The position numbers were made by a program, and so were the translations under genes. This document shows, piece by piece, positions 42,189 through 50,277 of a stretch of DNA of 64,000 nucleotides. The DNA lies in NCBI GenBank assembly GCA_944383545.1, contig CALWPY010000002.1, forward strand, positions 124,001 to 188,000, in the 5' to 3' direction. The notes beneath the pieces are model-generated. The model did not search any database. It saw only the letters and a program-made list of their open reading frames with translations, and was not told the origin of the DNA. This stretch comes from an uncultured Lachnospiraceae bacterium (GTDB taxonomy: Bacteria; Bacillota; Clostridia; Lachnospirales; Lachnospiraceae). Each line of letters begins with the position of its first letter. Positions within the stretch are counted from its first letter, which is position 1.

Positions 42189-44921
42189 TTATTCGTCTTC
42201 AGAAGATTTTCCGATAGAAAGGAATCCGCCCTCATTCGCTTTAAGCAGGAATGCAAGACCGATATTTCTTCTGGAATTTTCTGCTGCGATATATATCTCA
42301 CCTGTCTCAAACAGAGATTTTGCAATCTCAGTAACCTTATCCTTAAACATAAGCATTTCTCTTCTGTCCCTTGAACTCAGTTTGAACAGATACTGGTTTT
42401 TTGAGCTTATTAAAAGTATACTGTAAGAATGTATGTTATTCTTGGTTTCTCTCATTCCTGAGCCTATCATTCTTGAGTTTGCAATTATAATCTCAGCATT
42501 TTCATCAGGCAGATACTCTGACAAAATAAGTTTGTAAATTTTAAGATAATCTTCTTCGGAAGCCACATTTACCGGAAGCTCTGCAACGGCAAATTCAACC
42601 ACGGAATCGGCAAATTTAATCGTACCTCCGTCATCATTTATAACTGCCGTACATTCTTTTGGCACAAGCAGTCTGAAGAACTTGTTTTCTATAATCTTCT
42701 GAGTATCATCAGGCTCCTTTATTACAAGGTCAGTATATGTCATTTCCAGCTTGTTCATGGCTATAATGGCATTTTCTTCACCTGTTTCCGCAAGTTCCAT
42801 AAGTGTATTATAAAGACTTACAATCTGTGGCGTCATATAATGTACAAGCTCTATAACCTTTTCAACCGCAGGCACATGTCCCATTGCGGCATTTTCCAGA
42901 TAAAGATTAATCTGCTCCTCCTGAGATGCACCCTTTGAAGCCTTATACTGTATTACTCTGAACAGGTTTTCTTTATCAAAGCCGTCAAATTTGTTGTCAT
43001 ATGCCTTTTCAAAATACTTAAGGCTCTTTATTTCTCCCTTATAATCAGGGTCTGACTCTTCTCTCTGATAAATTTTACCAAGTTCATAAGCCGCCTGATA
43101 ACTTCCGAGTCCCAATGCCTCAAGAAATGCCTTTTCTATTTCATATGAATTTGCTATATAAAATACCTGGCTCTGTTTCATAAGAGCTACTTTCAAAGCC
43201 GTAGCAGCGCTTCCGGCAGCAATCGCTCTGTCCCATTTTTCTACTGAGGCCTGTAAATCCTCGCCCTTAAGCTCTCTGATATCTTTTATATATGCCTCAG
43301 CCTCAAGAATACCGTTTTTCTGCGCCTCAAGGAAATATTCAAGAGCCTTGTTTCCGTCTCTCTTTGTCCTTAATACACCATAGTAATAAAATCTTCCGAG
43401 ATAGAATGCAACCCTCTTATGTCCCAGCCTGTGAGCCGTCTCATACCAGTTAAGTGCCTTCATATAATCCTTAAGCTGCTGGTCATAAATATTTCCCAGA
43501 AGGAATGCAAGGTCAGGGTCCTTAGTGGCTTCAAAAAGCTGTTTTGCATAGCTTATTGTCTTATCCATATCCCTGTATGGAGAATCCTGGTCATAATAAA
43601 GGTCTATAAGAAGATAACTCGCCTTTATACTTCCAAGTTTAAGAGCCTGCTTTGCAGCCTGCATGGCACCTTCATAATCATCCAGATAATAGCAGTATAC
43701 AGCCTCACTGTAATACTGATTATCCTTTCTGTTTAAGCTCTGGTCACTTACCATGGTAGGGTCTACAAATGCAAAGGAGTTGGCCGTTTCAAAAATAATC
43801 TCCTCATACTGCTCAATTATTTCCATTGTTGCACATATGAATTTCATACATGCCAGACGTCTTCCCTGATAAAACGCAAACGTAACTACACCTTTATTCA
43901 TCTCTTTATGATAAAAGGTAGTAAAAATTCCGTCAGCATACTCAGTGATATATGACTTAAGCTGAAGCTCCTCATCAAAAGCATCATTACAGTATCTGAG
44001 ATAATTTTCCAATGTCTTTTTGGATTCTCTCGGTATACTGTCATAAGTCACATACATTGCAAAATCCTTATATGTAATACTTGGAGCATAATACTCCTCG
44101 TCAGTATCCTCATTAATTGTCTTTACCCAGTCTTTAGGGAGTTTATGAATATATCCGTCGACCTGATTATGTACATATGTATACTGATACTGAAGTTTTG
44201 ACGGGTCGATTGCCTTATATCTCGGCTCCTTACCTTTCGCCTTTCTCTTTTCAGATATCTGTGTATATAATCTGTCCTTTTCCTCAAACTCAATGCTGTC
44301 AGTATGTTTGCTGGCGTATTCCACTCTGTCATAGGCAGATTTTGCCTTTTCATCTCCCATATCGGCAAGCTTTTTATACCACATCATTGCCTTATCCAAA
44401 TCTGCGGGAATTACAAAATCACTCTTATTTCCATACTGGTCTATTCTGTTAAGTCCGTTTTCATAAATAGAGCCCAGATTCATATATGCGGCCTTTATGC
44501 CACATTCTGTAGCTTTTTCAAAAAACGTAATTGCCTTTGAAAAGTTCTGTACCTCAAGAAGCATCTTGGCGATTTTATAAATCATTTCACCATCATTTGT
44601 AAGCTTCGTATACTTTTCATAATACGCAGCTGCTTTATTAAGATTTTTTTCCACAGTAGCGTTTTTATACTTACCTGTTTCAAAAAATTCTCCCAATATT
44701 TTCAGAGACTCAGTTCCCAAATTCTTATAATTTTGGTCCATTATGCCTATGTCAGCAATTTTCTCAAGTATTTCAACTGCATCTTCTCCATTTGCATTTT
44801 CCATGAGATTCATTGCTTTGTCAAACTGAAGCTCTACACTGCTTTTGTTAGACTTTCTTTTACCGGCACCAATATTTGAAAGAATAGGTATTTTTTCTAT
44901 GATATTGCTGAAAAATCCCAT
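42189..44921 (-). CDS. Large Sel1/TPR-repeat protein with two PsbP/DcrB-like modules
   Basis: 910 residues, family not named. Sel1-type repeats fill about residues 40-200 (AAYMNLGSIYENG, ADLDKAMMWYKKLADMGDEKAK) and 400-700 (DPDLAFLLGNIYDQQ, VAFYLGRFYYYGVLRTKRDG, AAYELGKIYQREE). Two beta-alpha modules of about 130 residues sit at about 240-390 and 750-890; both resemble the PsbP/DcrB-like fold in strand pattern (IHKLPKDWVKTINEDT..., FRLLVPKECTAVIND...). No signal peptide. AAGGAGG precedes the ATG. Sel1 repeats bind proteins, so a scaffold is likely; the actual partner is unknown. The next gene is the rib riboswitch. Confidence 0.75.
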   Translation of the reverse strand: MGFFSNIIEKIPILSNIGAGKRKSNKSSVELQFDKAMNLMENANGEDAVEILEKIADIGIMDQNYKNLGTESLKILGEFFETGKYKNATVEKNLNKAAAYYEKYTKLTNDGEMIYKIAKMLLEVQNFSKAITFFEKATECGIKAAYMNLGSIYENGLNRIDQYGNKSDFVIPADLDKAMMWYKKLADMGDEKAKSAYDRVEYASKHTDSIEFEEKDRLYTQISEKRKAKGKEPRYKAIDPSKLQYQYTYVHNQVDGYIHKLPKDWVKTINEDTDEEYYAPSITYKDFAMYVTYDSIPRESKKTLENYLRYCNDAFDEELQLKSYITEYADGIFTTFYHKEMNKGVVTFAFYQGRRLACMKFICATMEIIEQYEEIIFETANSFAFVDPTMVSDQSLNRKDNQYYSEAVYCYYLDDYEGAMQAAKQALKLGSIKASYLLIDLYYDQDSPYRDMDKTISYAKQLFEATKDPDLAFLLGNIYDQQLKDYMKALNWYETAHRLGHKRVAFYLGRFYYYGVLRTKRDGNKALEYFLEAQKNGILEAEAYIKDIRELKGEDLQASVEKWDRAIAAGSAATALKVALMKQSQVFYIANSYEIEKAFLEALGLGSYQAAYELGKIYQREESDPDYKGEIKSLKYFEKAYDNKFDGFDKENLFRVIQYKASKGASQEEQINLYLENAAMGHVPAVEKVIELVHYMTPQIVSLYNTLMELAETGEENAIIAMNKLEMTYTDLVIKEPDDTQKIIENKFFRLLVPKECTAVINDDGGTIKFADSVVEFAVAELPVNVASEEDYLKIYKLILSEYLPDENAEIIIANSRMIGSGMRETKNNIHSYSILLISSKNQYLFKLSSRDRREMLMFKDKVTEIAKSLFETGEIYIAAENSRRNIGLAFLLKANEGGFLSIGKSSEDE

Positions 44922-44960
44922 TTAATATTCCTCCTTGGTCTCACCCCATAATTAAGTTTT

Positions 44961-44989
44961 ATTTTAACACAAATATTAACTATATGCAA
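44961..44989 (-). promoter_or_regulatory. Predicted promoter of Sel1-repeat gene
   Basis: On the minus strand TTGCAT (44989-44984), a 17-bp spacer and TAAAAT (44966-44961), in the 73-bp gap between crh and the Sel1 gene, 40 bp before the ATG. Confidence 0.55.
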
Positions 44990-44994
44990 TAAAC

Positions 44995-45252
44995 TTAAGC
45001 CAGAGAACTAATATATTTAATTATTTCGTCAGCTGCTTTCTGCTCGTCATTTCCGTCAGCTTCTATTTCCATTTCTTCGTTGTCAAAAAGTCCAAGACTC
45101 ATCATGCCCATTATACTTTTTGCATTTATTCTCTTTCCCTGGGCGATGAGATGTATATTGCTCTCATACTGACTTGCAATCTGAACAATTACAGCCACCG
45201 GTCTTGCCTCTGCATCCTTAGGAAGCTTTACGGTAAATGTCTTATTAATCAT
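44995..45252 (-). CDS. crh: Crh-type HPr protein lacking His15
   Basis: 85 residues, HPr fold. The region where HPr has HARPA reads DAEARPVAVIVQIAS, so the phosphocarrier His is Glu here. The regulatory Ser46 is kept in NAKSIMGMMSLG. That is the pattern of Crh of Bacillus, which cannot take phosphate from enzyme I but is phosphorylated by HprK on Ser and acts with CcpA in catabolite repression. Synteny rapZ-whiA-crh also matches Bacillus, and hprK is four genes away. A normal HPr should exist elsewhere in the genome. Confidence 0.88.
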   Translation of the reverse strand: MINKTFTVKLPKDAEARPVAVIVQIASQYESNIHLIAQGKRINAKSIMGMMSLGLFDNEEMEIEADGNDEQKAADEIIKYISSLA

Positions 45253-45272
45253 AATTTGTTCCTCCTCGTAAG

Positions 45273-46202
45273 TTATATTTCCATTTCTCTTAACTTATCT
45301 GATATTTCACTTATTTTTTTTAATCTGTGATTTACACCGGACTTTCCAACAGGCGGATTCAGTTTTGCTCCCAAATCCTTTAATGAAAGTTCCGGCTCCT
45401 CAAGCCTGAGCAATGCTGTCTGTCTGAGTGTGGGCGGCAAAATATTAAGCCCCTTTACTCTTTCTATATATTTTATGTCCTCTATCTGTTTTACTGCAGC
45501 ACTCACTGTTTTGTTTATATTTGCTGTCTCGCAGTTCACCTGCCTGTTTACTTTATTTCGCATATCTTTTAATATGCGGACATTTTCCATATTCATAAGT
45601 GATACATGAGCTTCCATAACATTTAAAACATCAACTATCACGGAGCCGTCTTTTATATATACTATATGATACTTTTTTCTAAGCACATTCCTGGCACTTA
45701 TTTCAAAACTTTTCATAAGTTCTATAAGCTGTAAAGCCTGTTCCTCAGTGCCGCATACTATTTCAAGATGATATGCTTTTTCGGGATTATTAACAGAGCC
45801 TGTTGCAATAAAACAGCCTCTTAAAAACGCTCTTTTACAGCACGCTCTCTCAATAAGCATATTATCCACGGAAAGCACTCCGTCTGATTCCCTCAGCTTC
45901 AGAGCCGAAAACATGTTGTTTACTTTTTCCTCATCCGCTATGGTCACTTTATAAATATTGTTTTTCCCTGTCCCGGTCTTTGTCTCAATTTCAGGAGCAA
46001 AGCCGAATAAAAGCTTAATAAGTTTTACAGATTTATATACTGCATACTTATTTTCTGATTTTATTATAATTTCTCTCTTTTCTCCATTTGCAGAAATTAC
46101 AGCTTCCATTGAAAGAATTGCCGCAAGCTCTGCCCTTCTGCAATGCACGGAAGGACTTGTATGTTCAAACAGCTCCTTCTTTACCTCAGCCGAAAAAGAC
46201 AT
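45273..46202 (-). CDS. whiA: DNA-binding protein WhiA
   Basis: About 309 residues. N-terminal homing-endonuclease-like fold (LAGLIDADG type, GCFIATGSVNNPEKAYHLEI) and C-terminal helix-turn-helix (LSLKDLGAKLNPPVGKSGVNHRL), the standard WhiA layout. In Gram-positives it affects cell division and chromosome organisation. Start at 46202: AAAGGGTG lies 6 nt before the ATG, within bases of the rapZ stop. Middle gene of rapZ-whiA-crh. Confidence 0.95.
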   Translation of the reverse strand: MSFSAEVKKELFEHTSPSVHCRRAELAAILSMEAVISANGEKREIIIKSENKYAVYKSVKLIKLLFGFAPEIETKTGTGKNNIYKVTIADEEKVNNMFSALKLRESDGVLSVDNMLIERACCKRAFLRGCFIATGSVNNPEKAYHLEIVCGTEEQALQLIELMKSFEISARNVLRKKYHIVYIKDGSVIVDVLNVMEAHVSLMNMENVRILKDMRNKVNRQVNCETANINKTVSAAVKQIEDIKYIERVKGLNILPPTLRQTALLRLEEPELSLKDLGAKLNPPVGKSGVNHRLKKISEISDKLREMEI

Positions 46203-46203
46203 T

Positions 46204-47082
46204 TTATACACCCTTTACTATGCTGTCCTTAGTAATATCCCTGTGAAACACCCTTATGGTATAGGGAAGTTCAGACAGTTTTTTATAAAGCAGATTTGCC
46301 ATTGTTACTGACCTGTGTTTTCCTCCTGTACAGCCTATGGAAACAATAAGCTGATGTTTTCCTTCCTTTTCCTCATAAAGAGGTATTAGAAATTTAAGCA
46401 TTTCATACAGTTTATCCAAAAACTGATGTGCCTCCGGACAATTCATCACATATTCCTGTACAGCCTCATCATTTCCTGTAAGAGGTCTTAAATCCTGTTC
46501 ATAATAAGGATTCGGAAGAAATCTTAAATCAAATACCATATCCGAGTCACGCGGTATTCCATATTTATATCCGAAAGACATAAGGGTAATGATTATATTA
46601 TTATATTCCTTATCTTCCAGAAAAATTTTATCAATTTCAGATTTAAGTTCTCTGGTAAGTAAATTGCTTGTGTCAATAATGTAATCAGCTATATCTCTTA
46701 AAAAGGCTATTTTTTCACGTTCTTTTTTTATTCCTGTATTTATACGTCCGCCGTGTGAAAGAGGGTGGTCTCTTCTGGTTTCCTTATATCTCTTTACAAG
46801 TGCAGTCTCAGAAGCATCCAGAAACAGTATTTCATATGTGAAATTGTTGGCTCTTAATTCTGCCAGACAGCTTGTAAGCTCATTTAACGCTTCACCGTTT
46901 CTTATATCTATGCCCACGGCTATTTTATCCAGCTTAAATTTACTGTCAGTGGCAATATCCGCAAATTTTTCTATTAAAAGAACAGGAAGATTATCTACGC
47001 AGAAATATCCCATGTCTTCAAGAGTTTTTAATGCGGTAGACTTACCCGCTCCGCTCATTCCGGTAACAATTACAAATCTCAA
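46204..47082 (-). CDS. rapZ: RNase adapter / nucleotide-binding protein RapZ (YvcJ)
   Basis: 292 residues. P-loop VTGMSGAGKSTALK, then YFCVDNLPVLLIEKF, KRYKETRRDHPL and the C-terminal ligand-binding domain with SIGCTGGKHRSV. In Bacillus the homologue YvcJ is a nucleotide-binding protein beside whiA and crh; the E. coli RapZ role in small-RNA decay need not apply here. It overlaps murB by none: 12 bp separate them. Confidence 0.95.
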   Translation of the reverse strand: MRFVIVTGMSGAGKSTALKTLEDMGYFCVDNLPVLLIEKFADIATDSKFKLDKIAVGIDIRNGEALNELTSCLAELRANNFTYEILFLDASETALVKRYKETRRDHPLSHGGRINTGIKKEREKIAFLRDIADYIIDTSNLLTRELKSEIDKIFLEDKEYNNIIITLMSFGYKYGIPRDSDMVFDLRFLPNPYYEQDLRPLTGNDEAVQEYVMNCPEAHQFLDKLYEMLKFLIPLYEEKEGKHQLIVSIGCTGGKHRSVTMANLLYKKLSELPYTIRVFHRDITKDSIVKGV

Positions 47083-47094
47083 AGAATCACTCCT

Positions 47095-47961
47095 TCAGAA
47101 ATCACCTATTATCCTTACTTCAGGCTCCAGACTTACGCCATATGTTCTATATACTTTCTCTCTTATTTCTATTATAAGGTTATATATATCCTGTGATGTG
47201 GCATCTCCTGTATTTATTACAAAACCACAATGTTTCGGAGATACCATGGCTCCTCCGATTTTATAACCGGAAAGTCCGCTGTCCATTATAAGTTTTCCTG
47301 CAAAATGTCCTTCCGGACGTTTAAAAGTAGAGCCTGCACTCGGGTATTCCAAAGGCTGTTTTAATGTCCTCTGTCTGTTAAGTTCCCTCATGCGTTTTGA
47401 AATTTCTTCTTTATCAGCAGGCATAAGACGTATTGTGGCTCCTGTTACAACCATTCCTTTATTTTCGGTAAGAATACTTTTTCTATATCCGAATTTCATC
47501 TCTTCACATGTATACCTTCTTACCATGCCGTCACTTAATACATCAACGCTTTCTATCAAATCCTGCATTTCTCCGCCGTATGCGCCTGCATTCATAACTA
47601 CTGCTCCGCCTAAAGTTCCGGGTATTCCCGATGCAAACTCCATTCCCGTAAGTCCGTTATCTCTTGCAACAGCAGCAATTTTTGAAAGCAGTGCTCCCGC
47701 TTCAGCCTTAATAATATTTCCGCTAACGGATATTTTGTCAAATTTATCATATATCTGTATTATTGCTCCGTCATATCCCAAATCCGAAACAAGTAAATTA
47801 CTTCCGTTTCCAATTATAGTGTATTTTATTTTTTTATCATTACATTCATCAAGAACTTTTATCAAATCTTCTATACTTGAAACCTTGTAAAAATACTTTG
47901 CAGGACCTCCCGTCCTGAAAGTTGTGTGGTACCTCATTGGCTCGTTTTCATAAAACTCCAT
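47095..47961 (-). CDS. murB: UDP-N-acetylenolpyruvoylglucosamine reductase
   Basis: About 288 residues. It reduces UDP-GlcNAc-enolpyruvate to UDP-MurNAc with FAD and NADPH. Seen: YHTTFRTGGPAKYFY, YTIIGNGSNLLVSDLGYDG, ASGIPGTLGGAVVMNAGAYG, and YPSAGSTFKRPEG with the catalytic Ser, then VSPKHCGFVIN. It is the type II form (no Tyr loop). Two adjacent ATGs; the second (47961) has GGAG 7 nt away and is preferred. Confidence 0.95.
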   Translation of the reverse strand: MEFYENEPMRYHTTFRTGGPAKYFYKVSSIEDLIKVLDECNDKKIKYTIIGNGSNLLVSDLGYDGAIIQIYDKFDKISVSGNIIKAEAGALLSKIAAVARDNGLTGMEFASGIPGTLGGAVVMNAGAYGGEMQDLIESVDVLSDGMVRRYTCEEMKFGYRKSILTENKGMVVTGATIRLMPADKEEISKRMRELNRQRTLKQPLEYPSAGSTFKRPEGHFAGKLIMDSGLSGYKIGGAMVSPKHCGFVINTGDATSQDIYNLIIEIREKVYRTYGVSLEPEVRIIGDF

Positions 47962-48011
47962 CATACCGCTCCATATACTGCTTTTTGTTATTATAAATTT
48001 TCTTAGCGAAT

Positions 48012-48042
48012 ACCCACATCAGGTATTTTATATCTGATGTGG
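48012..48042. other. Perfect hairpin upstream of murB, not a plain terminator
   Basis: AATACCCACATCAG and CTGATGTGGGTATT form a perfect 14-bp inverted repeat around a 9-nt centre, in the 200-bp gap between the glucokinase and murB. No run of T follows on either strand, so it may be an operator, a processing site or a weak attenuator. Nothing else is recognised in that gap. Confidence 0.45.
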
Positions 48043-48165
48043 GTATTACCTAAATTCACTATTTAATCATACATTATTGAATTTATTTATTCAATGCATA
48101 TTTTATTTAAAAAAACTAAGGTTTTTTTTGATTTAATTGTGTTTTTATACAATAAATTTCCGAAA

Positions 48166-49113
48166 TTATATATCCATGCCTAAAACACTGCATGCACCGC
48201 CATACATACCCGCATCGTTTCCAAGCTGTGCAAGTTCAAATTTTGTCTTTTTACACGCATGGAATGCATTCTGTACATAATATTTATTAGCAGTTTCTAT
48301 GAGTACGCTTCCTGCTCTTGATACCCCTCCTCCTATTACAAATGCTTCCGGGTCTGTAATACATGCTATCTGTGCCAGTGCAGAGCCCAGAATTCTTCCA
48401 TGCTCTTCAACAAGCTCCATTGCCATGTCATCTCCGTCCTTTGCCGCATCAAATATTTCCTTTGCAGATATATACTGAACACTTCTTAATTTTGACGGTC
48501 TGTCGGAATTGTTAAGTGCTATCTTTGCAGCTCTTACAAGTCCGGTTGCCGAAGTATACTGCTCTAAACATCCACGTTTTCCACATGTGCACATTTCTGT
48601 TTCATCAGAATTTACGGTCATATGTCCGATTTCACCTGCTGCACCGTTACTGCCTGAAAGCATCTTTCCATTTATTATTATGCCTCCGCCTACACCTGTG
48701 CCAAGAGTTACCATTACTATATTCTTATAGCCTTTTCCTCCGCCCTGCCACATTTCACCGAGGGCAGCCATATTTGCATCATTTCCGGCTTTTACAGGAA
48801 GACCAAGTAATTCAGAAAGCTGCTCAGCAGCATTAAATATACCCCAGCCGAGGTTGACGCATCTTAAAACTGTTCCGTCTTCCTTAACCGGTCCCGGAAC
48901 ACCCATTCCTACTCCGACTACTTCTTCCTTATTTATATCTTTTTCAGACATTTTGTTTTTTACGGATTCTGCTACGTCACTTAAAATATATTTTCCGCCT
49001 TCATCAGTTCTGGTCGTAATTTCCCACTTATCGAGCATTACACCGTCAGTTGAAAAAAGTCCTATTTTTACTGTAGTTCCTCCAATATCTACTCCAAATA
49101 CATATTTTGACAC
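48166..49113 (-). CDS. glcK: ROK-family glucokinase
   Basis: About 315 residues. N-terminal ATP loop YVFGVDIGGTTVKIGLF, then the DxGxGxP and substrate region VGVGMGVPGPV, GNDANMAALGEMW, and the ROK zinc motif EIGHMTV followed by CTCGKRGCLEQY with three Cys. It phosphorylates glucose with ATP. I take the GTG at 49113 as start because GGGAGG lies 9 nt upstream. Other ROK sugar kinases are possible; position near hprK and crh fits glucose metabolism. Confidence 0.9.
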   Translation of the reverse strand: MSKYVFGVDIGGTTVKIGLFSTDGVMLDKWEITTRTDEGGKYILSDVAESVKNKMSEKDINKEEVVGVGMGVPGPVKEDGTVLRCVNLGWGIFNAAEQLSELLGLPVKAGNDANMAALGEMWQGGGKGYKNIVMVTLGTGVGGGIIINGKMLSGSNGAAGEIGHMTVNSDETEMCTCGKRGCLEQYTSATGLVRAAKIALNNSDRPSKLRSVQYISAKEIFDAAKDGDDMAMELVEEHGRILGSALAQIACITDPEAFVIGGGVSRAGSVLIETANKYYVQNAFHACKKTKFELAQLGNDAGMYGGACSVLGMDI

Positions 49114-49129
49114 TGTTTTTTTCCTCCCA

Positions 49130-50080
49130 TTAATCATGTTTTGAATTTTTGAGCATATTGTCTGTTACTCGTTTATATAATTCCCTTGCGGCATTATAAC
49201 CCATCTTCTTCTGCCTGTGGTTTACGGCAGCCGATTCAACTATAACCGCAAGATTTCTACCCGGTCTTATAGGTATGGAATGACTTATAACCCGGTTTCC
49301 CAAAAATTCCGTATACTGGTCTTCAAGTCCGAGCCTGTCATAATTAGCTTCCTTATCCCATTCTTCCAGCTTTATCACAAGGTCAATCTGCTGATTCAGC
49401 TTTACACATTCAACACCGAACATAGTTTTTACATCTATTATTCCTATTCCTCTAAGTTCAATGAAATGGCGCGTTATCTCAGGAGACTCTCCCATAAGTA
49501 TTTCATCACTGATTTTTTTAATTTCCACTACATCATCTGCAACCAGTCTGTGTCCTCTTTTAATAAGCTCAAGTGCGGCTTCACTCTTTCCTATTCCGCT
49601 GTCTCCCATTATAAGCACGCCCTCGCCGTATACATCAACCAATACAGCATGTACCGATATTCTCGGCGCAAGCTCTACATGGAGCCACCTTACGGTTTCA
49701 TGCACAAATGACGAAGTAGTAGAATGACTTGTAAGCACCGGGATTCCGTGCTTTCTTCCTGCTTCAATAACAAAATCATACGGCACTATATCCCTGCAGA
49801 ACACAAGGCATGGTATTTTAAAACTGAAAAGCCTGTCAAATATTTCTATATTTTCTTCTCTGGTATGCATGTCCGCAAGATATGCATGTTCAACATTTCC
49901 GCATACCTGAACACGCGCAGTATCAAAATGTTCAAAGAAACCTGCAAGCTGAAGTGCCGGTCTGTTTATATCAGGGTCGGTGATTAAAATTTTGTCTGTA
50001 TCCACTTCAGGAGTATGATTTGTAAGATTTAATTTTTTAATAAATTCCGTGACTGTTACATGGTATTCCTCGTTATTCAT
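49130..50080 (-). CDS. hprK: HPr kinase/phosphorylase
   Basis: 316 residues. It phosphorylates and dephosphorylates HPr and Crh on Ser46, the sensor of Gram-positive catabolite repression. Seen: Walker A GDSGIGKSEAALEL, HRLVADDVVEI, and the signature LRGIGIIDVKTMFG. N-terminal VTVTEFIKKLNL and FFEHFDTARVQ match the family. GGAGGG precedes the ATG. First gene of a run hprK-glcK-murB-rapZ-whiA-crh. Confidence 0.96.
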   Translation of the reverse strand: MNNEEYHVTVTEFIKKLNLTNHTPEVDTDKILITDPDINRPALQLAGFFEHFDTARVQVCGNVEHAYLADMHTREENIEIFDRLFSFKIPCLVFCRDIVPYDFVIEAGRKHGIPVLTSHSTTSSFVHETVRWLHVELAPRISVHAVLVDVYGEGVLIMGDSGIGKSEAALELIKRGHRLVADDVVEIKKISDEILMGESPEITRHFIELRGIGIIDVKTMFGVECVKLNQQIDLVIKLEEWDKEANYDRLGLEDQYTEFLGNRVISHSIPIRPGRNLAVIVESAAVNHRQKKMGYNAARELYKRVTDNMLKNSKHD

Positions 50081-50219
50081 ATGCCCTCCTTCAAAAGTTT
50101 TTGATTTATTATATACTGCCGAATCAAATTCCCAATCTCCGGCTCAGATATAATGATTTTATCATATTCAATCGTATAATTCCATATTTTTATTACGATG
50201 TTTCAGATTACATACTAAG

Positions 50220-50247
50220 TTGCAAATAATATTTTTTATGTTAAAAT
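50220..50247 (+). promoter_or_regulatory. Predicted promoter of uvrC
   Basis: TTGCAA (50220-50225), a 16-bp spacer and TAAAAT (50242-50247), 31 bp before the uvrC ATG. Confidence 0.55.
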
Positions 50248-50277
50248 TAATGTAACTATCTGTACAGGAGCATCCAA

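Noticed and set aside
44995..45252. Ordinary HPr (ptsH)
   Set aside because: The phosphocarrier His is replaced by Glu and the gene is next to whiA and rapZ, so Crh fits better.
48012..48042. Intrinsic terminator of the glucokinase gene
   Set aside because: The stem is perfect but no T run follows on either strand, so it is listed only as a hairpin of unknown role.
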